NCBI GenBank assembly: GCA_019843655.1
Contig: JACDQD010000003.1
Coordinates: 8,434,925 to 8,498,924, forward strand
Source of the DNA: Lethocerus indicus
Lineage: Eukaryota; Arthropoda; Insecta; Hemiptera; Belostomatidae
Length of the DNA stretch: 64,000 bases
Reading direction: 5' to 3'
Shown in pieces: positions 1 to 13,185 of this stretch. Position 1 is the stretch's first letter. Each line of letters opens with the position of its first letter. The notes beneath the pieces were generated by a model. It did no database searches and had not been told where the DNA came from. It worked only from the letters and a program-made list of their open reading frames with translations. The translations under genes were made by a program, and so were the position numbers.

Positions 1-3000
1 AAGAAAGCTACTGTTTTTTAATGGGGACTAAATGTGTGAAGTGGAGAAGATTTTTGGATTATACAGCGCTAACAGACAGACAATGGTGTTTACGTAAGCT
101 GTACAACAGATAACGAACAAAGGCATATAGATGATATTTATATTTGACTCTCGTTATATTCACTATAAAACGGTCAGGTTATTTACATATAAATTTAGGA
201 CACAACGAAATGGTTTTGGGTATATAACGAAAACTGAGGAACTGATAATAGAAACAAACTATTGCAAATATTAACTTTAATTCTGAATTATATTCCTAGT
301 TCAATAGAAATTTACGACTTTTTAAGATAATACGTTCTAATGTAACTCATGTTACGTACACAGGAATAATAACAGAAATGCTATCAGCAAGTACCTCTTT
401 TGTATGCACTCTTCAATATAGATACGGACATTACAAATAGAATTTTAAGTAGACTTTCCGATAAGTAATCATGTTCTAAGCAGTAAGATAAGCTTGTCTT
501 ATACACTGTCCCTCGTTGTTTAATACAATCTTATGAACGAGAGATTTTCATTATCGTATGTGCTTAATAATAAATAACACGTAAGTACCAATAATACCGC
601 TTCCGTTACAAGTATTCCATACGAAGGTCTTATTCGTCATTTGGAGTACCCAAATTCAAATGGAACTTTTGTTGGAGATTATTCTGAATCAAATTTTCAT
701 TATACTCAAAAATGACTCTCAGCGTGATTACTCTCCTCCATTAATTCATGGACAGCCCTAATATATTTCTAAACATTCTTAATTTCTTCAATCCTCAAAA
801 TCACATAATGTTCTTTATTACCAATATTATATCAAACCTAAAATCAAAATTTGACACTGAATGTTTCTCTTAGGAGTAGCAGAATTTCCACTATGCCTTA
901 GAAAGTAGGTGTAAGGATCGTTGAAATATTGTAACTTCTAAACAAAGTATGAACGTTTCTAAGCAAATTTCTTCTTATGTTTCCTGTATGGAAACATGAT
1001 TAGCATTACAATATTATAGAAAGTTATGCTGTCGAGAGTAGGCTATGTTTTTTTTTTGATTTGTTAGCGAGTACATTATACGATGTTTCGCATGGAAACA
1101 GATAGCCGGCGATGCAGGTGAAATGAATGCATGTCAACTACATGAGGGGGCCATTTCTGGAAGGCACAAAGGGAAAACAAGTGGCTGTAAGTCCGGTCTC
1201 GGGCCGTTTAAAAGGCGTGTTCGGACGGCGCCACTCTGCCCCCCCCCAACACCCCGGCCACGTGACCAATAACTCGCAGTTAAAAGAAAAAACTGGATAT
1301 CTTGAGGGGGGACCGCTTCCAGACGACTTATATAATACACCAGAGAACATTGTTCTTTTGAGCTCAAATCGCTCCTTAGTTTAACCAATTGAAATACGTC
1401 CAATCAATGAATTTATAAGTCTTTACGCATTTTCGATGTAAGAATGATGATTCTTCCTGATAAACCCTTAAAATGTTACCACGACCGGATCCTTTCTGGG
1501 TTTTCATTAGTACTGACAGTAACGCATCGGCGGAGGTCAAAAAACTGACCTTCAACTCAAGAAAAGTTAAAAAATCCATCCTTCTAAAAATCTCTTCAAT
1601 TTTCCTCATATTTCAAGCTCCAGGCAAACTTAACATTTCCACAGATCGCCCGAGTATTAAGCAGAGGATTTTTTCTTCATTCCATTCTCAATACATCATG
1701 CTTTCTCAGTGCCACATGACCACTCATTTATACTGATAAATTCTGAGTAGACCAATCTCATGGGTTGTAGCACTGTGTTGTTCAAATAATTCTAAAGAAA
1801 TATATGTTACGTAATAACTAGAGTTATACAAAAATTACTTATACATAATACAAATAACAAATTTCCATGTGTTCCTTCCACTATATTAATAGTTCTAAAG
1901 AATGTATTCAGAATTCAGAGTTATTACAAGTGTGAAGTTAAAATTTATTAGAAGAGTATGAGACCAAATCCACACCCAGATAATTTAGAATGAGAGTTTA
2001 TATACACAAACCTAGTATAAGAAAAAATTTAAGGGACCAATTTTGTAAATGAGCTAAATTCATTGGTACATATAGCTCAGTCATTTAAAAAATTCTAAAT
2101 AACGGATAACATAATCATCAAAATGAAAGGAGTTAAACATTTTTCTCATATATTCCATAGTTTGTTGCTAGCTGATTAAGTTGATCAGTAAATTTATTTT
2201 ACTAACATTATTTTTCATGATATAATTTTAAAAGATGGTACACTGTCCTTATTGCACACCTTTCTTTGGTTTCTCACAACAAAAGTAGCACAGGAAATAA
2301 AGCAGATATGTACTTACATATTAGTAGAATTGGTAGAAGTTCCAATAACAATATTGATGTTTGTTCTTCACACCACAGATAATTCATTTATAAATCATGT
2401 TCAATTGGATCTCAACCTGTTTTGTAAAATCCAAACACTATAATAGCAGAAAGTTGATAAGAATTAATTTTTACAAATTTTTCTACAAAATTCTGGTTCC
2501 AATTGTGAACATACCAATATTTAATGCTATTTATGTCTCTGTTGTGTACCAAATGTTTATTTATTGATATAATTACATTTATTCAGTGTTAAAACAGATA
2601 CAATGACATATTTATTTTGATTTGTTATTAGAAACATTGTCAACAGAATACTTAATGAAAGACATTCTTACAAAACATTTATAAATAAATAGATGAAGGT
2701 GAAATACAGAATTGCTGCATTGTGAGTACATGTAACAAATATGACAGAAAAGGAAAAGAGCGATATAATAAAGAAAAAATGAATCTTTATTTGCAAAAAG
2801 GGAAAAATTATTTATTATAAAAAGAATCCTTTAATGGTACGAGGTACTTCTCAAAGAATGTGTAAAGATATATTTGTTTTTCATTAACACCATTATTTAA
2901 AATATTCTTAATAAGTGAATTAGCAGCTTATAATAATTTTAATCTATTTAGTACACAATATTAGGGTTCTTCCAGCAAAGAATGTTGTTAGCTTTAGATT

Positions 3001-4009
3001 TATAATTACTAGGTTTTCTTGAATATATATTACATAACAAAAATGAGTTAAATCAAACTAATAGTTGAACTGATATATTACTGTATAAATAAAACATGAA
3101 TACCACAGGTCTTAGAATCTGGTGTGGAATAAATACACTTGTTTGATATGTGTATTTTTTAAATGTGATGTTGTTATGTAACTGTATCATTATACAGGAT
3201 TTCATTGCAATGGCTTATGCGTGTTTAATTAATGTGGGGAAAAGTTGATTATGAAGAATTAGATTATGTAACAGTTTGAAGAAGTTTACAAATCAGAAGT
3301 TGTACAAAGTGATAAATGGATACATTTGAATATTGTACATTTGTGTTAGATATTATTGCTACTGAGATGATGAGTTCAACATGATGTAATTCTCATGTTC
3401 CTATGTATATATTTCTTACGTTTATATTTTATTCCCCTTAGATTATCTAAAATAGTATAGTGTCATGTTAATTACCTGTGATAATTGATGTTTTGTTGAT
3501 TGTGCTGTAGAAGTTGGGAAACATTATTTATTAATCCTGTCTATAAATCATACGGCGTTTTCACAGTTCACAGTTAACACATTAGATTAGGTAAATAGGA
3601 AGGTTATGCGTACTTAGCTTCATTAGAGCTCATTTCAGCCATAGTGCAACCCTTGTATAAAGTGAAATAATGTAATAGAGAAATTTAATGGAGAACTTAA
3701 TGTATATATCATAAATAATTGTTATTATATTTATTTATTTTTTAAATATGCATTACGATATCTATTATGGAACAAATTAATTGTTCTTATAATAAGGCAA
3801 ATCATTGAATGAATCAATATTATGGTTTAGCATTAAATAAAGAGGGATACATTATTAAAAGGTACTAAGAATATATTCATGAATAATGGAATATAAACAT
3901 TATTATGGTAGTGTACAGGTAATACATTTCCATCTAATTTAATATACTGAACGTATTTGGTAATCCGGACGAAGCACTTATCGGTCTCCAAAGTTGGTAT
4001 CCCTTTAGT
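1..4009. other. AT-rich noncoding DNA
   Basis: No credible coding sequence on either strand. Open frames are short, and their composition follows the local AT bias. Apart from the GC-rich patch at 1085..1350, I see only A/T-rich unique sequence with no tandem repeat and no transposon-like ends. It may be intergenic, or an intron of a long 5' UTR. Confidence 0.6.
1085..1350. promoter_or_regulatory. GC-rich island with E-box and CCAAT core
   Basis: A GC-rich patch in AT-rich surroundings. It carries a perfect CACGTG E-box in the context CACGTGAC (1259..1266) overlapping a CCAAT pentamer (1266..1270), a run of nine C (1239..1247), and several CpGs around 1200-1235. The E-box/CCAAT pairing is typical of regulatory DNA. 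Overlapping short open frames on both strands are explained by the GC content. Function is inferred from motifs only. Confidence 0.3.
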
Positions 4010-4192
4010 AGAGTGAAAAATCGCGTTTGATGGCGTTCGTTCGCGTTCGGTCTTCGCATTTTGCCTCTTTCTTATTCTTGTTTTAAAATTGTTGTAGTGT
4101 TAAACTGTGCTAAATGTACAATTCCGCCTTTGTGTGCCGCCTTGGTATGGGTCTCAGTGATCGTTCATCGGATCATATCTACTCGAGTTCCG
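4010..4192 (+). promoter_or_regulatory. Candidate distal promoter with small 5' exon
   Basis: CpG-containing sequence (repeated GTTCG/TTCGCG at 4024..4055) leads to an initiator-like TCAGT at 4154..4158 and then a near-consensus donor CCG|GTAAGT at 4193. Initiator plus donor suggests a noncoding first exon on the + strand that could splice far downstream, for example to the acceptor at 40934. A 90-codon open frame starting at 4061 begins at a non-ATG codon and resembles nothing I know. Confidence 0.25.
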
Positions 4193-5499
4193 GTAAGTTT
4201 CTTCCCTTGCGTACGCTTCGCTGGACTAGTCCATTTTAAGATATATATTCTGAAAATTATAATCATGAAAACAGGCATCCGAAAGAAGTACTACAGTTTA
4301 ATTTGTATAGAAAATGATATTACTTGTTTTTAAACATCATATTACTGTGTGGTCCATAAAATTATTGTATAATAGTGAGGAATGGGAAGAGAATTAATCG
4401 GAGTGAGAACGGGAAGAACAGTAATGGCGGCGGTAACAAAGAATCGTTTTCCTCAAAAACGTTCTAATAAATTTTCGATACGTAATAATTAAAATAAGAA
4501 TTTAGCAAATTTCTATTGCAACTTTATCTAGTATGATGGAAAACAAACTGTACTGAAGTAACCTAATAATATTAAAGGTAATTACGATTGTACCTTTACC
4601 TAGGGTCGCCTTATAGATTGTACCTGGAACTGGAGGTCGCATTAGAATGTAAGTGAAACTAGAGGTTTCAATGTTTTGCACATTTATTAATGAATTAATA
4701 ATAACGTAGGCACATAGGCGCATACTTGTTAATGGTAAAATATGGAAAATGATTCGTGAACGATTTGGAAATATTTATGTATTTCAGCAGCCATGTTCCA
4801 TGCTGGGTGGCGAATGGACATTTTGTTATTTAATAAAGATAAACACTTAAATGATTGGTAGGAGGCACATATAAATAAATTTTCGTTATTCAGTATTTCG
4901 CGCTGAGATTTTTTGTCGTTCATAAGCGGTATAAACTTATGCACAATGTGGAGAACTCTATCATGTACCGAAGAAATAAACGAATGTTTCCCATTAAAAT
5001 ATTATTAACAGATAGTTATATCGCAGCGTAGCTAGGGTGTAAACTGGTATCATTATGACTGGAGATAGTTACAGCCTAGTTGAAAGATTACGTGGAAACA
5101 AGTCCTTTCGTGGAAATCGTAAAAAAGGAGGTCACGTAAGCGCAGAGAAACATATGAGTAATATTTAAAAACAAATTCAAGATATTTTTTAAACATGAGA
5201 AACATAGTACATTAATTCATTCAGCAATTACTGGTTTTGTTTCATTTTAAGTATACGTACGATATAAATATATCGTTCCGATGGAATAATTTATTTACCA
5301 TAAAAGTATAATTCAAATATATTACAGCAAAAGCTATAGAGTTATAAAACGGTGAAAAATTAGGAATAGTATGAAATTTGAATTAGTCAATAGCGACTAA
5401 TGAAACATGTATTCTGCGGGTAGAAAATAAAAACTGCAATAGAACATATGAGATGCGTTTAACACGTTTTTCCACGACCCTTTTTGTCTTCACCACCTT

Positions 5500-5800
5500 C
5501 ACACAAGTCTCTCGTGTAGGACCCTGTTAGGATCGGAGCCTTAGAAGGTATATTTACGAAAGAGCAGTCTTCTAGGGGGGGCCTGTTCTGTCGTCATACG
5601 TACAATAGTTGGGGAAATGGCCGTGTGTTGGATGATACGGGGGCTCTCGGTGCCAGATCGAGAGCGGCAATTAGCGGTCCGGCTCAACTGGCTTTGGCTT
5701 CTGCCCCCGGGGAACAACTATTTTCAGAATCGCCCGTTATTAGCCGCATTCCAGCATAATACAAGCTGCGTTTTATGGCGCATTTTAATTTTATTTTCGG
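5500..5800. promoter_or_regulatory. GC-richer island with GAGAG and TTTATGGC motifs
   Basis: This patch holds GAGAG (5660s), CCCCGGGG (5706..5713) and TTTATGGC (near 5773). The last combines a posterior-Hox/Caudal-like TTTAT core with a Pho/YY1 GCCAT core on the opposite strand. Such combinations are frequent in insect enhancers and Polycomb elements. The 66-codon open frame from 5617 has an ATG but no recognisable domain. Confidence 0.25.
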
Positions 5801-8182
5801 ACATTTCCCTCCTTTAATACGTACGGCTCTTTTTTTTATCTCGACCAATTGCTATTTAATGTCGAATTAAAAATTGCGACGATGGATTTGGAATCGAATT
5901 CCTCTGATTACGGGACAAGATTGTTATAACACATTTTTATAACTGGAAATATCCGGTCGTATATCCATAAATTTTTATATAATAATATAGTGGTGAAAAA
6001 ATGTAACATTGTATTAAATTCAAGGTCGCCTGTACCTATACTTACTTCCACAGGCCGTTGAAATTTAGTCCGTTCGGAGTGTACCTGCTTATGCCAAACT
6101 CGAATACTGGGTTAACGTTCTACCGGATTGTCCTCTTTCGTGCTAAAAGTTTACATAATTTCCAATTAAAAATGTCAGTCTTGTTTTGAATAGGTAATTC
6201 AGTTGTCAACAACTGAAATCAATCTTGCCAGGCTCTTCGATGTATGCAGCCTGTATTCGGGCCAAGAAGGTCAGAAATACCGAATAAGTAACTTGCTTAA
6301 TATATTTCTGTCTCCGACCTGATATTTAATTTATTTTATATGAAATCTGCATGTTTCTTTATGGGTCAAGTGGCCTTGTTTATTACGACATCCTCCTAAG
6401 GCCTTGCTGGCTCCAGCACCGTTTCTGCACGTAATATTAACTTGTAGATGCATAGATCATATTAATCAGTGAGGTTTAAGGACACAGCGGGGGTCATAAC
6501 TCTTCCAGAAGCAAATACAAATACTTTATTTTCTATGAATACACATAGTACATCGTAGTACAGGATACACAAATGTTGATTGTTACATGCATTCCGGCCC
6601 GTGGGTCTTACTGCATTTATGTACATAAGTATTAAGTACTCAGATTTTGCACAATGTTCAGGAAAGTTACACAATAAATCAATTCAATCACTGTTCCAAG
6701 AGAGCAGTGTAGGCGGATGAGTGTACGTGTTGTTCCACTAGCTTAAAGATAGCACCAGATTAACGCCAGATGTCAGCGTTTCTTTGAAGACCATAAATGA
6801 ACCCGTTTCGCAACCTGACAGTTGTGCAACACTGGTGTTGTGGTTGGTTAGTGTCAGACCTGATTTCGCTTATTGACTAGAGAACATTTTCAGGTTGTAA
6901 TAGGTGTGAACAGTTTACTGAGGAGTCAATAACCAAACAATATTAAGTTATTAACATGGCATTTAGATAATTTCTTTTCACTCCTCCTTATTCTTGGGGA
7001 TTGGGGTTACGAAATGAACCATTGTGAGCAAATGTTAGTGTTGTTGCCTCTGTTTACATCTTGATTCGTTCCTGTGCTTTTAATTTTATGATTCAAAAGG
7101 GATTTATAAAGAGATTACATTTTTCAAATAATTCAATGTCTCATTCAATATCGGTCAACGCCTGCTGATAGCGTTCGGATATTTGGAAACGCTTTCTTTG
7201 ATATTTATGCTAATTTCCTTAATTCTTTTTAAATTGCATTGCCTTATGATTTTAAGTAAGTGAAGATTCAACGTACGATGTCCTCTCGTTTTTCTAAAAA
7301 CTCTCAGGCTATTGGCCATGAATCGAGAGTACTTGAGCTGCAACGGAAAAAACAAACAAACAAAAACCATTCCCAGAACGTTATTGTCAAACCGTGTGCA
7401 TCATCGCGTGTTTATTTCTGTTTCTCCTACTGTGTTGGTTTGTTATCCATTATTGGCACTCGGCCAGAGAGTCTGATAAAACACTAGAATGATGAATGGC
7501 CCTTCGTTAAAGACATTAGTACGAGTTCAGGAATAGCTTTTCGAAGCCAGGAATGCCTGGACGGAAATAGACAGGATGTCAAGGAGGAGTACTACGATGA
7601 CGTTAAACAATTACCACCGACAAACTAATGGAATGACCGAGTCGAATCTTTTAGGGCTTGTAGAGGAAATTACCTTATAAATACGTCTTTACGGTAATAT
7701 TCTGGCGTTAGATTGCTGTTAACTTAGCCTTGTGACACTTATCCCCATTATAATATTTGGGACCTCTCCGAAGTTTTCCAACTGTCTAAATTTTCAACGA
7801 ATGGATTTACAAGAAATTATGCGCAAACGTTATCCGTACAAGCGATATTTCTTGAGGGCTGGTGGGTGGGAAAGGACGGCGTTCCATGTCCGATAGAGTA
7901 CTGGTGATAACGGCTGCTCGGTCTGAATTTAGCTCCGGACCGACTGGGCGGGACTAAATAAGCCGACTGGGAGGGAATGAAGGTCAAGAGCGGGCAGAGA
8001 CAATCCACCAGCCGCCGGGAAGGTTGTCGCACCAATCAAGGTTGAATACGATTTGTGTCCGATACGCCCGCTCCTCAAACCGATTCCAGATCGTAAGTCT
8101 TTCTCAATTCAGGATCCCCGTTCGGGTTTGTAATGTTCAGATTTCAGGTTTACTCAGTTGAAATTTGCAATTGAATTAAAAT

Positions 8183-8208
8183 GCGGGCCGCCGCCGGGAT
8201 TCGAACCC
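8183..8208 (-). repeat. tRNA B-box-like fragment, possible SINE remnant
   Basis: On the minus strand this reads GGGTTCGAATCCC followed by a GC-rich tail (GGCGGCGGCCCGC). The TTCGAAT core is an intact RNA polymerase III B-box. No A-box or acceptor stem is visible in the roughly 70 nt upstream on the minus strand, so it is not a complete tRNA gene. It is most simply a truncated tRNA-derived SINE or tRNA 3' fragment; chance is possible. Confidence 0.35.
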
Positions 8209-9719
8209 ACCTTAACAACAAAATTAAAAACCTTGAACCAGACCTTGAGAACCAACTGACAAACTATAAATGACAAACAAATCGATAAGATGATAGAGTG
8301 GACATTATATTTATTCTACAAATACGATATAAACGTTTTATTGACATCGCAGCTCCGAAATAGCTGTCAGGTGGACCATGGTGACGATGTTATTTGTCTG
8401 CTCTAATCACATATTTACTTTAAAAACTGAGATTACGAACGAAAAGATTTTGTTTTCAAAATAAAAATAAATGAAAAACCCGATATTTTTGGAGTAAAAT
8501 AAAAGTTTGTCACGTTTAATATATAACATATAAATAAACATAATTATACTGAATTAAATTTTATTAAAATTCAAATTAAATTACAAACAGAAATGTATTC
8601 AGACAGTTAAAACCATTGCTTCAATTCCTTCCTTCAGAAAATCTCCTTTTCTAACTATATCTTTAAACAGTGTACTTTATTAGTAATGGTTATTAATACG
8701 TAGTTTTGCCTATATGAGATTCATCACAAATTGTTTGACGCTATCGTCTTGGAAATTTGCAGTTTTTAAGGTTCTGTTATGGGTTTTTGCTTGAACACTT
8801 ACGGGGGAATGAATGATTACTATTATTGGTAGTCTCCTTTCGTTATTAACCTTAAAAAAATATGAACATGTAATTCTTCAAGACTTGAGCTTGAGGCGAC
8901 AGTTCAGTTTCAGTGTACTATTTCAAGAGGAGTTGAATTTTTTTATTTTCAATAGTCGGAGCCCGACAATTGGATTGTAGACCTCTCGACTAGCCCACTT
9001 ATGTTAATTTGGAGTGTATCCAGGTTTTATTCCGGGATAAGGGTTTAACACTCGGAGCCGGACACTTTTGTGTTATTCAAGTGGCGTTGTTTTTGATAGT
9101 GTAATCAAAAATAGTCATATTTTTACACGGCATAAATAGGCAGGAAATAAATCGAGTCGGATTATTATCAATTTCCGTTGATAAAGAGAGCGTATAAATA
9201 TGATGGGGGATTACCTTGCAGTTCCAAACTGACAAGTAGATACCGTGTTATCGCACAGTGGGAGCGGCACTTTTATTAAGAGGGCGGCTAAGTATTCACC
9301 GTTTGAATTTATAGACAAAATAATGGTATCATTCGAAATAATTGAGCACTTCAGAGAATTGCAAACTCGTGTCTTAAAAAAAAGATTCCTTTAAAAATGT
9401 AAAAAATAGTTAATCTTAAATACCAATCACATATACGGAACTGGAAAGAAAGAAAACTCATTAAATTGCTATGTTTTTTTAAACTATACCTCCCCTAAGA
9501 AATTAGAAGTTTCAGAAGTTTTCAGGATATGACTCTAAATCCAAAATCTAAGAAATTTAAATTGTGTAGTGTCTTATTTTTAAACTTAGTCGCAGAATTA
9601 CTGCGTATATTATAGTGTATGTTGATGTGAGTAATTCTATTCTTTCGTAAATATTTACCCTTTTTCAATTACCAAACGTCTAAACACATCCGATAGAAGT
9701 ATGAAGATCATCAAATTTG

Positions 9720-10000
9720 AGTAATGGCCCAGAAATACACCGAATGTAAACAGGTGTCGCTTATCCCCTGGCTCGGTTCCGCTTTACGCTCCGTCGATTT
9801 AAAAGCGCACTTGTGCTGAATGTGCACATTTATTTTTAAAAGTGCCCGATAATTACATTATTTTTAGACGGTAGGAGTTTTATCGAAGTGCCCTCAGTCG
9901 GGCAGATGGAGACGTCGGGGCCAATTCTGCGCGGTTAACGCTCAACTACCGCAATCAGGCTAAGCAAACACTGACTTGCAGAATGGAAACCATTTCCAGT
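9720..10000. promoter_or_regulatory. Motif-dense island: Forkhead site abutting an E-box
   Basis: GTAAACA (Forkhead core) runs directly into CAGGTG (E-box) near 9746..9756. A 12-bp palindrome AATGTGCACATT lies at 9819..9830, and CpG-rich sequence at 9880..9960. The density contrasts with the flanks. A regulatory role is inferred from motif content only. Confidence 0.25.
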
Positions 10001-12689
10001 TTATATTTGACGGCCGGCGCTAATTATGTGTTGATGCCACTTGAGTTTAATCAAGAATTTGATGAGTATCTATATTTACCGTATTATGCCTTAACCCGGA
10101 AGCTGATTCCAATACTGAAATCAGCCTTACAGCCCATTGAAATGTACTTTTTGAAGTGAAAAAATTTATTTTGCGAAAAATATATAGGGAATTAATATCA
10201 GATAGTTAAGCTATGAAAATCCGTTTGTTTTCATCATTGATAAATAATACACTCAGAATGACGCTGAAATATACTATTAATAATTACTGTACTATCGCAT
10301 AAGCAGTATTACTGTGACTGACCAAATGAAAAATTGAATTATAAGATTTTAATGTGAATTTAATTAATCAAGTATTATCTTAGATCAAGATAAAATATCA
10401 GTAGTTAGATTTGATGTAGATAGCTTTATCGAAAATATTTCTTGGTATACTGCAGCGGAAAAAATAACTGAAATGAGAAATGTGGAGTAATTTTTAATGA
10501 ATAGAACAGGAATAGTCTTGATAACTGACGTAAATGTCGCGAGGTCGCTGATTTGTTGACGGCTGCTGTTGCACAACTCAGTTTGCATATGCAATTAACA
10601 ATTGTGAACAGTTTATTGCTCTCAATAACTGCTATAGTCAAATTACGTAATGATTATAATGGCGCATCATTTAAAATAAAATAAATATGACTTCATTTCG
10701 AGGGTATTTAATTCAAAAGTCCCAGTTTAGGCAACATTTAACAGAGAATATTTTCCTAGATGACAAATAAAAATCTTGCACAAAACAGCAGGTGGGACCT
10801 CTTTTGTGGGGTATTTTCTAAGAAAATATCGAGCATATTTTAAAAAAATATGCAGGCACCTTCAAATATGGTTTCGTGAAATAATGAACATTATTGGAAT
10901 ATTTTCTCAGGTATAGATAGAGAGCTGTTACCCGTTTCATTCACAATTGTTTTCCAATTGTCATCATTCCACCAATAATTTATTGGTGCAAATCATAACG
11001 ACGCTACCTTCATGGTCGGGTAGGTATATCGGCCTAGAAGTTTAATCACAATTAGGTAATATTAATGGAAACCACAACTTAATCATGGTACAATTTAAAA
11101 AAATTGATCAGGCGATGTTCGAAAAATTTTATATAAAAATAACTAATATTATTTTGGATCACTATACAATTTTGGCAGTAACAAGTATATAGATAAACCC
11201 ATTGTTAGGAGCCCATGGTTCAGACATCTTACTGCCATTTTACATGAAACTTCTGACATTAGTAGCGGAAAATAAGAGATAAAATATCCTTGAGGAAACT
11301 ATTTTTACGAGTATGTCTATAGTGAGCTTGTAATAAATTAAGATTTTAGTTTGTCTTTCTTGTTATTTCATGTTTTTTTGTTTTGAATATACAAATCGAA
11401 GCTATGAAAACAACTTGGTATATTATATATTAGAAACTACATCCTCTTTGTATTGTAATATTAAAACCTCTTCTACCTAATAGACGAATTAAAAGGATGT
11501 AATAATTATAGTAAATGAATAAACAAGCGGAGTATACTGAGCACGTATACAGACATTGCAGTATTTCATTGCCCGATAAAACGTTATTTTCATTGCATTA
11601 GTAGTTATGTTTATGATTCAATTATAGAAATATTTTTCCCATATCAATTAAGTTGGAATAAAAGAATGATGAACTCAAACTGTCATTTTGTATGTTGTAT
11701 GTTGCATATTATATTCCAAGCTAGCGTGTTTTTATATATGCGAAATAGTTATCAGATTTGAAAGAAAGCCAATTATCATTTTTAGAGATATAGACTGCAT
11801 CAATGATATTTTTTGCAAACCGACATGTTCTGACATTATAATTTATTGCTTATTTCATGATATCTTGGTAAAGTTTATCAGCGTTTCAATCATTGTTCCA
11901 GTTCTGGCTGTCTATATCCTGTCTTCGTGTACGTTCATAAATCATAAAACGTAAACTGGAAATTCCTCACTCTAACGACTTACGGCAATGAAATTAGGAA
12001 ATTATATATTGATCTCTTGGGTAATGCGGCTCACCCAGTAATACTTTTAGGCAGCAAACATCTTCGATGCCAATTATATATTTTCTCGGTCCTTTCCCTG
12101 TAGAGGCGACAACTACTGAGGACTGGGGGCGGCAAAAGTTTAAGAACCGGTGTGGCGACATACCGAGCCCACCTGGCCGCCCGGCTACCTTATTCCTAAA
12201 TATAGAGTCCGCTCCCGATAGGTCATACTTTATTTTTGATACCGACATGACCTCACGATTCGACTCGTGCCCCTTCCTCCTCGCCGGTCCGGTTGAATTC
12301 GAACGAGCGAACGTAGGCCTGTGACGCTCATTCGAGAGCCGGCTTCGAGAATCATTTTGCAGTCATGACCGAGGCGCTTGATGATAGCCACCGCGCTGTT
12401 GAAGAGCAAACACAAAACTGTTTGATGGATTATGTTCAACACATTCGTGATATGAATGAGTTTGAATTTTCCCTAATTCATAACGTGTTTAATTGCTACG
12501 AAATATTTCTTGCCTTGTTAGTAAATATGGAGCGACCGAATGTCAGATGTTTGCTGAGTAGTTTCGAAGGTGTAGGAGAGAATCCATGAAAAATATTTAG
12601 CCCATGTCTTTCGGGTACGATCAAAATGGAATATTTCGAGTTCATCCTCTCGTACAGCGTAGAAAGTACTTTTAATTTGTCTCCCCGCG

Positions 12690-13185
12690 GAACCGGTTTA
12701 ACTGGGTAAGTGGATCGTAACCGGTCATAGAGGTAAAGGCGGCGGGCGGTGAGCGCCAGAGCCAGCGCCAGCGCCAGCGCCGGGTGACCGCCGCCCTCCA
12801 GTGAAAGTGGAATCCCCCCGGCAGGAGCGTCGGATTATTATAATGGGCCCCTTTGTCGGTCTTCAACCGGTCTTCGGCCCGAGAGACGGGACTCAACCCG
12901 GGAACGAAGAGAAACTAAAACAGGAATAACGGGAATCGAAAACCGGGACGCGGTGTGAACGCGGCGTATCATTTATCGAAGCCTAAGCGGCCTTACTGTG
13001 GAATTTCATATATTCCATTATTCTCGATCCTCCACACTTCACAGGCGTCACCCCCCACAAGGAAAATCACAATTTTCAGTCCCTCATTTCCTATTTATTT
13101 ATTGTCCAAAGTTAAGACAAATGGATCGTATATGAACTGCATTAGCGTGACAGAAATGAAAACCGGGTATGAACAAACCGGGCAT
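12690..13185. promoter_or_regulatory. AACCGG motif cluster, candidate Grainyhead-like enhancer
   Basis: At least six AACCGG-type sites occur in about 490 bp. AACCGGTTTA at 12691 is a near-perfect Grainyhead/CP2-family site. AACCGGTC follows at 12719 and 12865, and AACCGGG at 12941, 13161 and near 13176. The cluster includes a GC-rich core and an AGCGCC short repeat (12752..12782). Homotypic clustering is a hallmark of enhancers, but no expression evidence is available. Confidence 0.35.
12752..12782 (+). repeat. (CAGCGC)n short tandem repeat
   Basis: About four tandem copies of a GC-rich hexamer (CAGCGC/CCAGCG register), the first imperfect. It lies inside the AACCGG-rich island. Confidence 0.8.

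Larger units (their letters stand above)
4193..12689. other. AT-rich noncoding DNA with small islands
   Basis: No gene recognised. Higher-GC patches occur near 5470..5800 (GAGAG and TTTATGGC motifs), 7830..8060 and 9720..10000. A B-box-like fragment lies at 8183..8208 and short palindromes at 9819 and 10970. The remaining sequence is unique and A/T-rich. Confidence 0.55.

Noticed and set aside
2074..2110. TAGCTCAGT resembling a tRNA A-box
   Set aside because: No B-box at the right distance and no acceptor or anticodon stem; surroundings are AT-rich.
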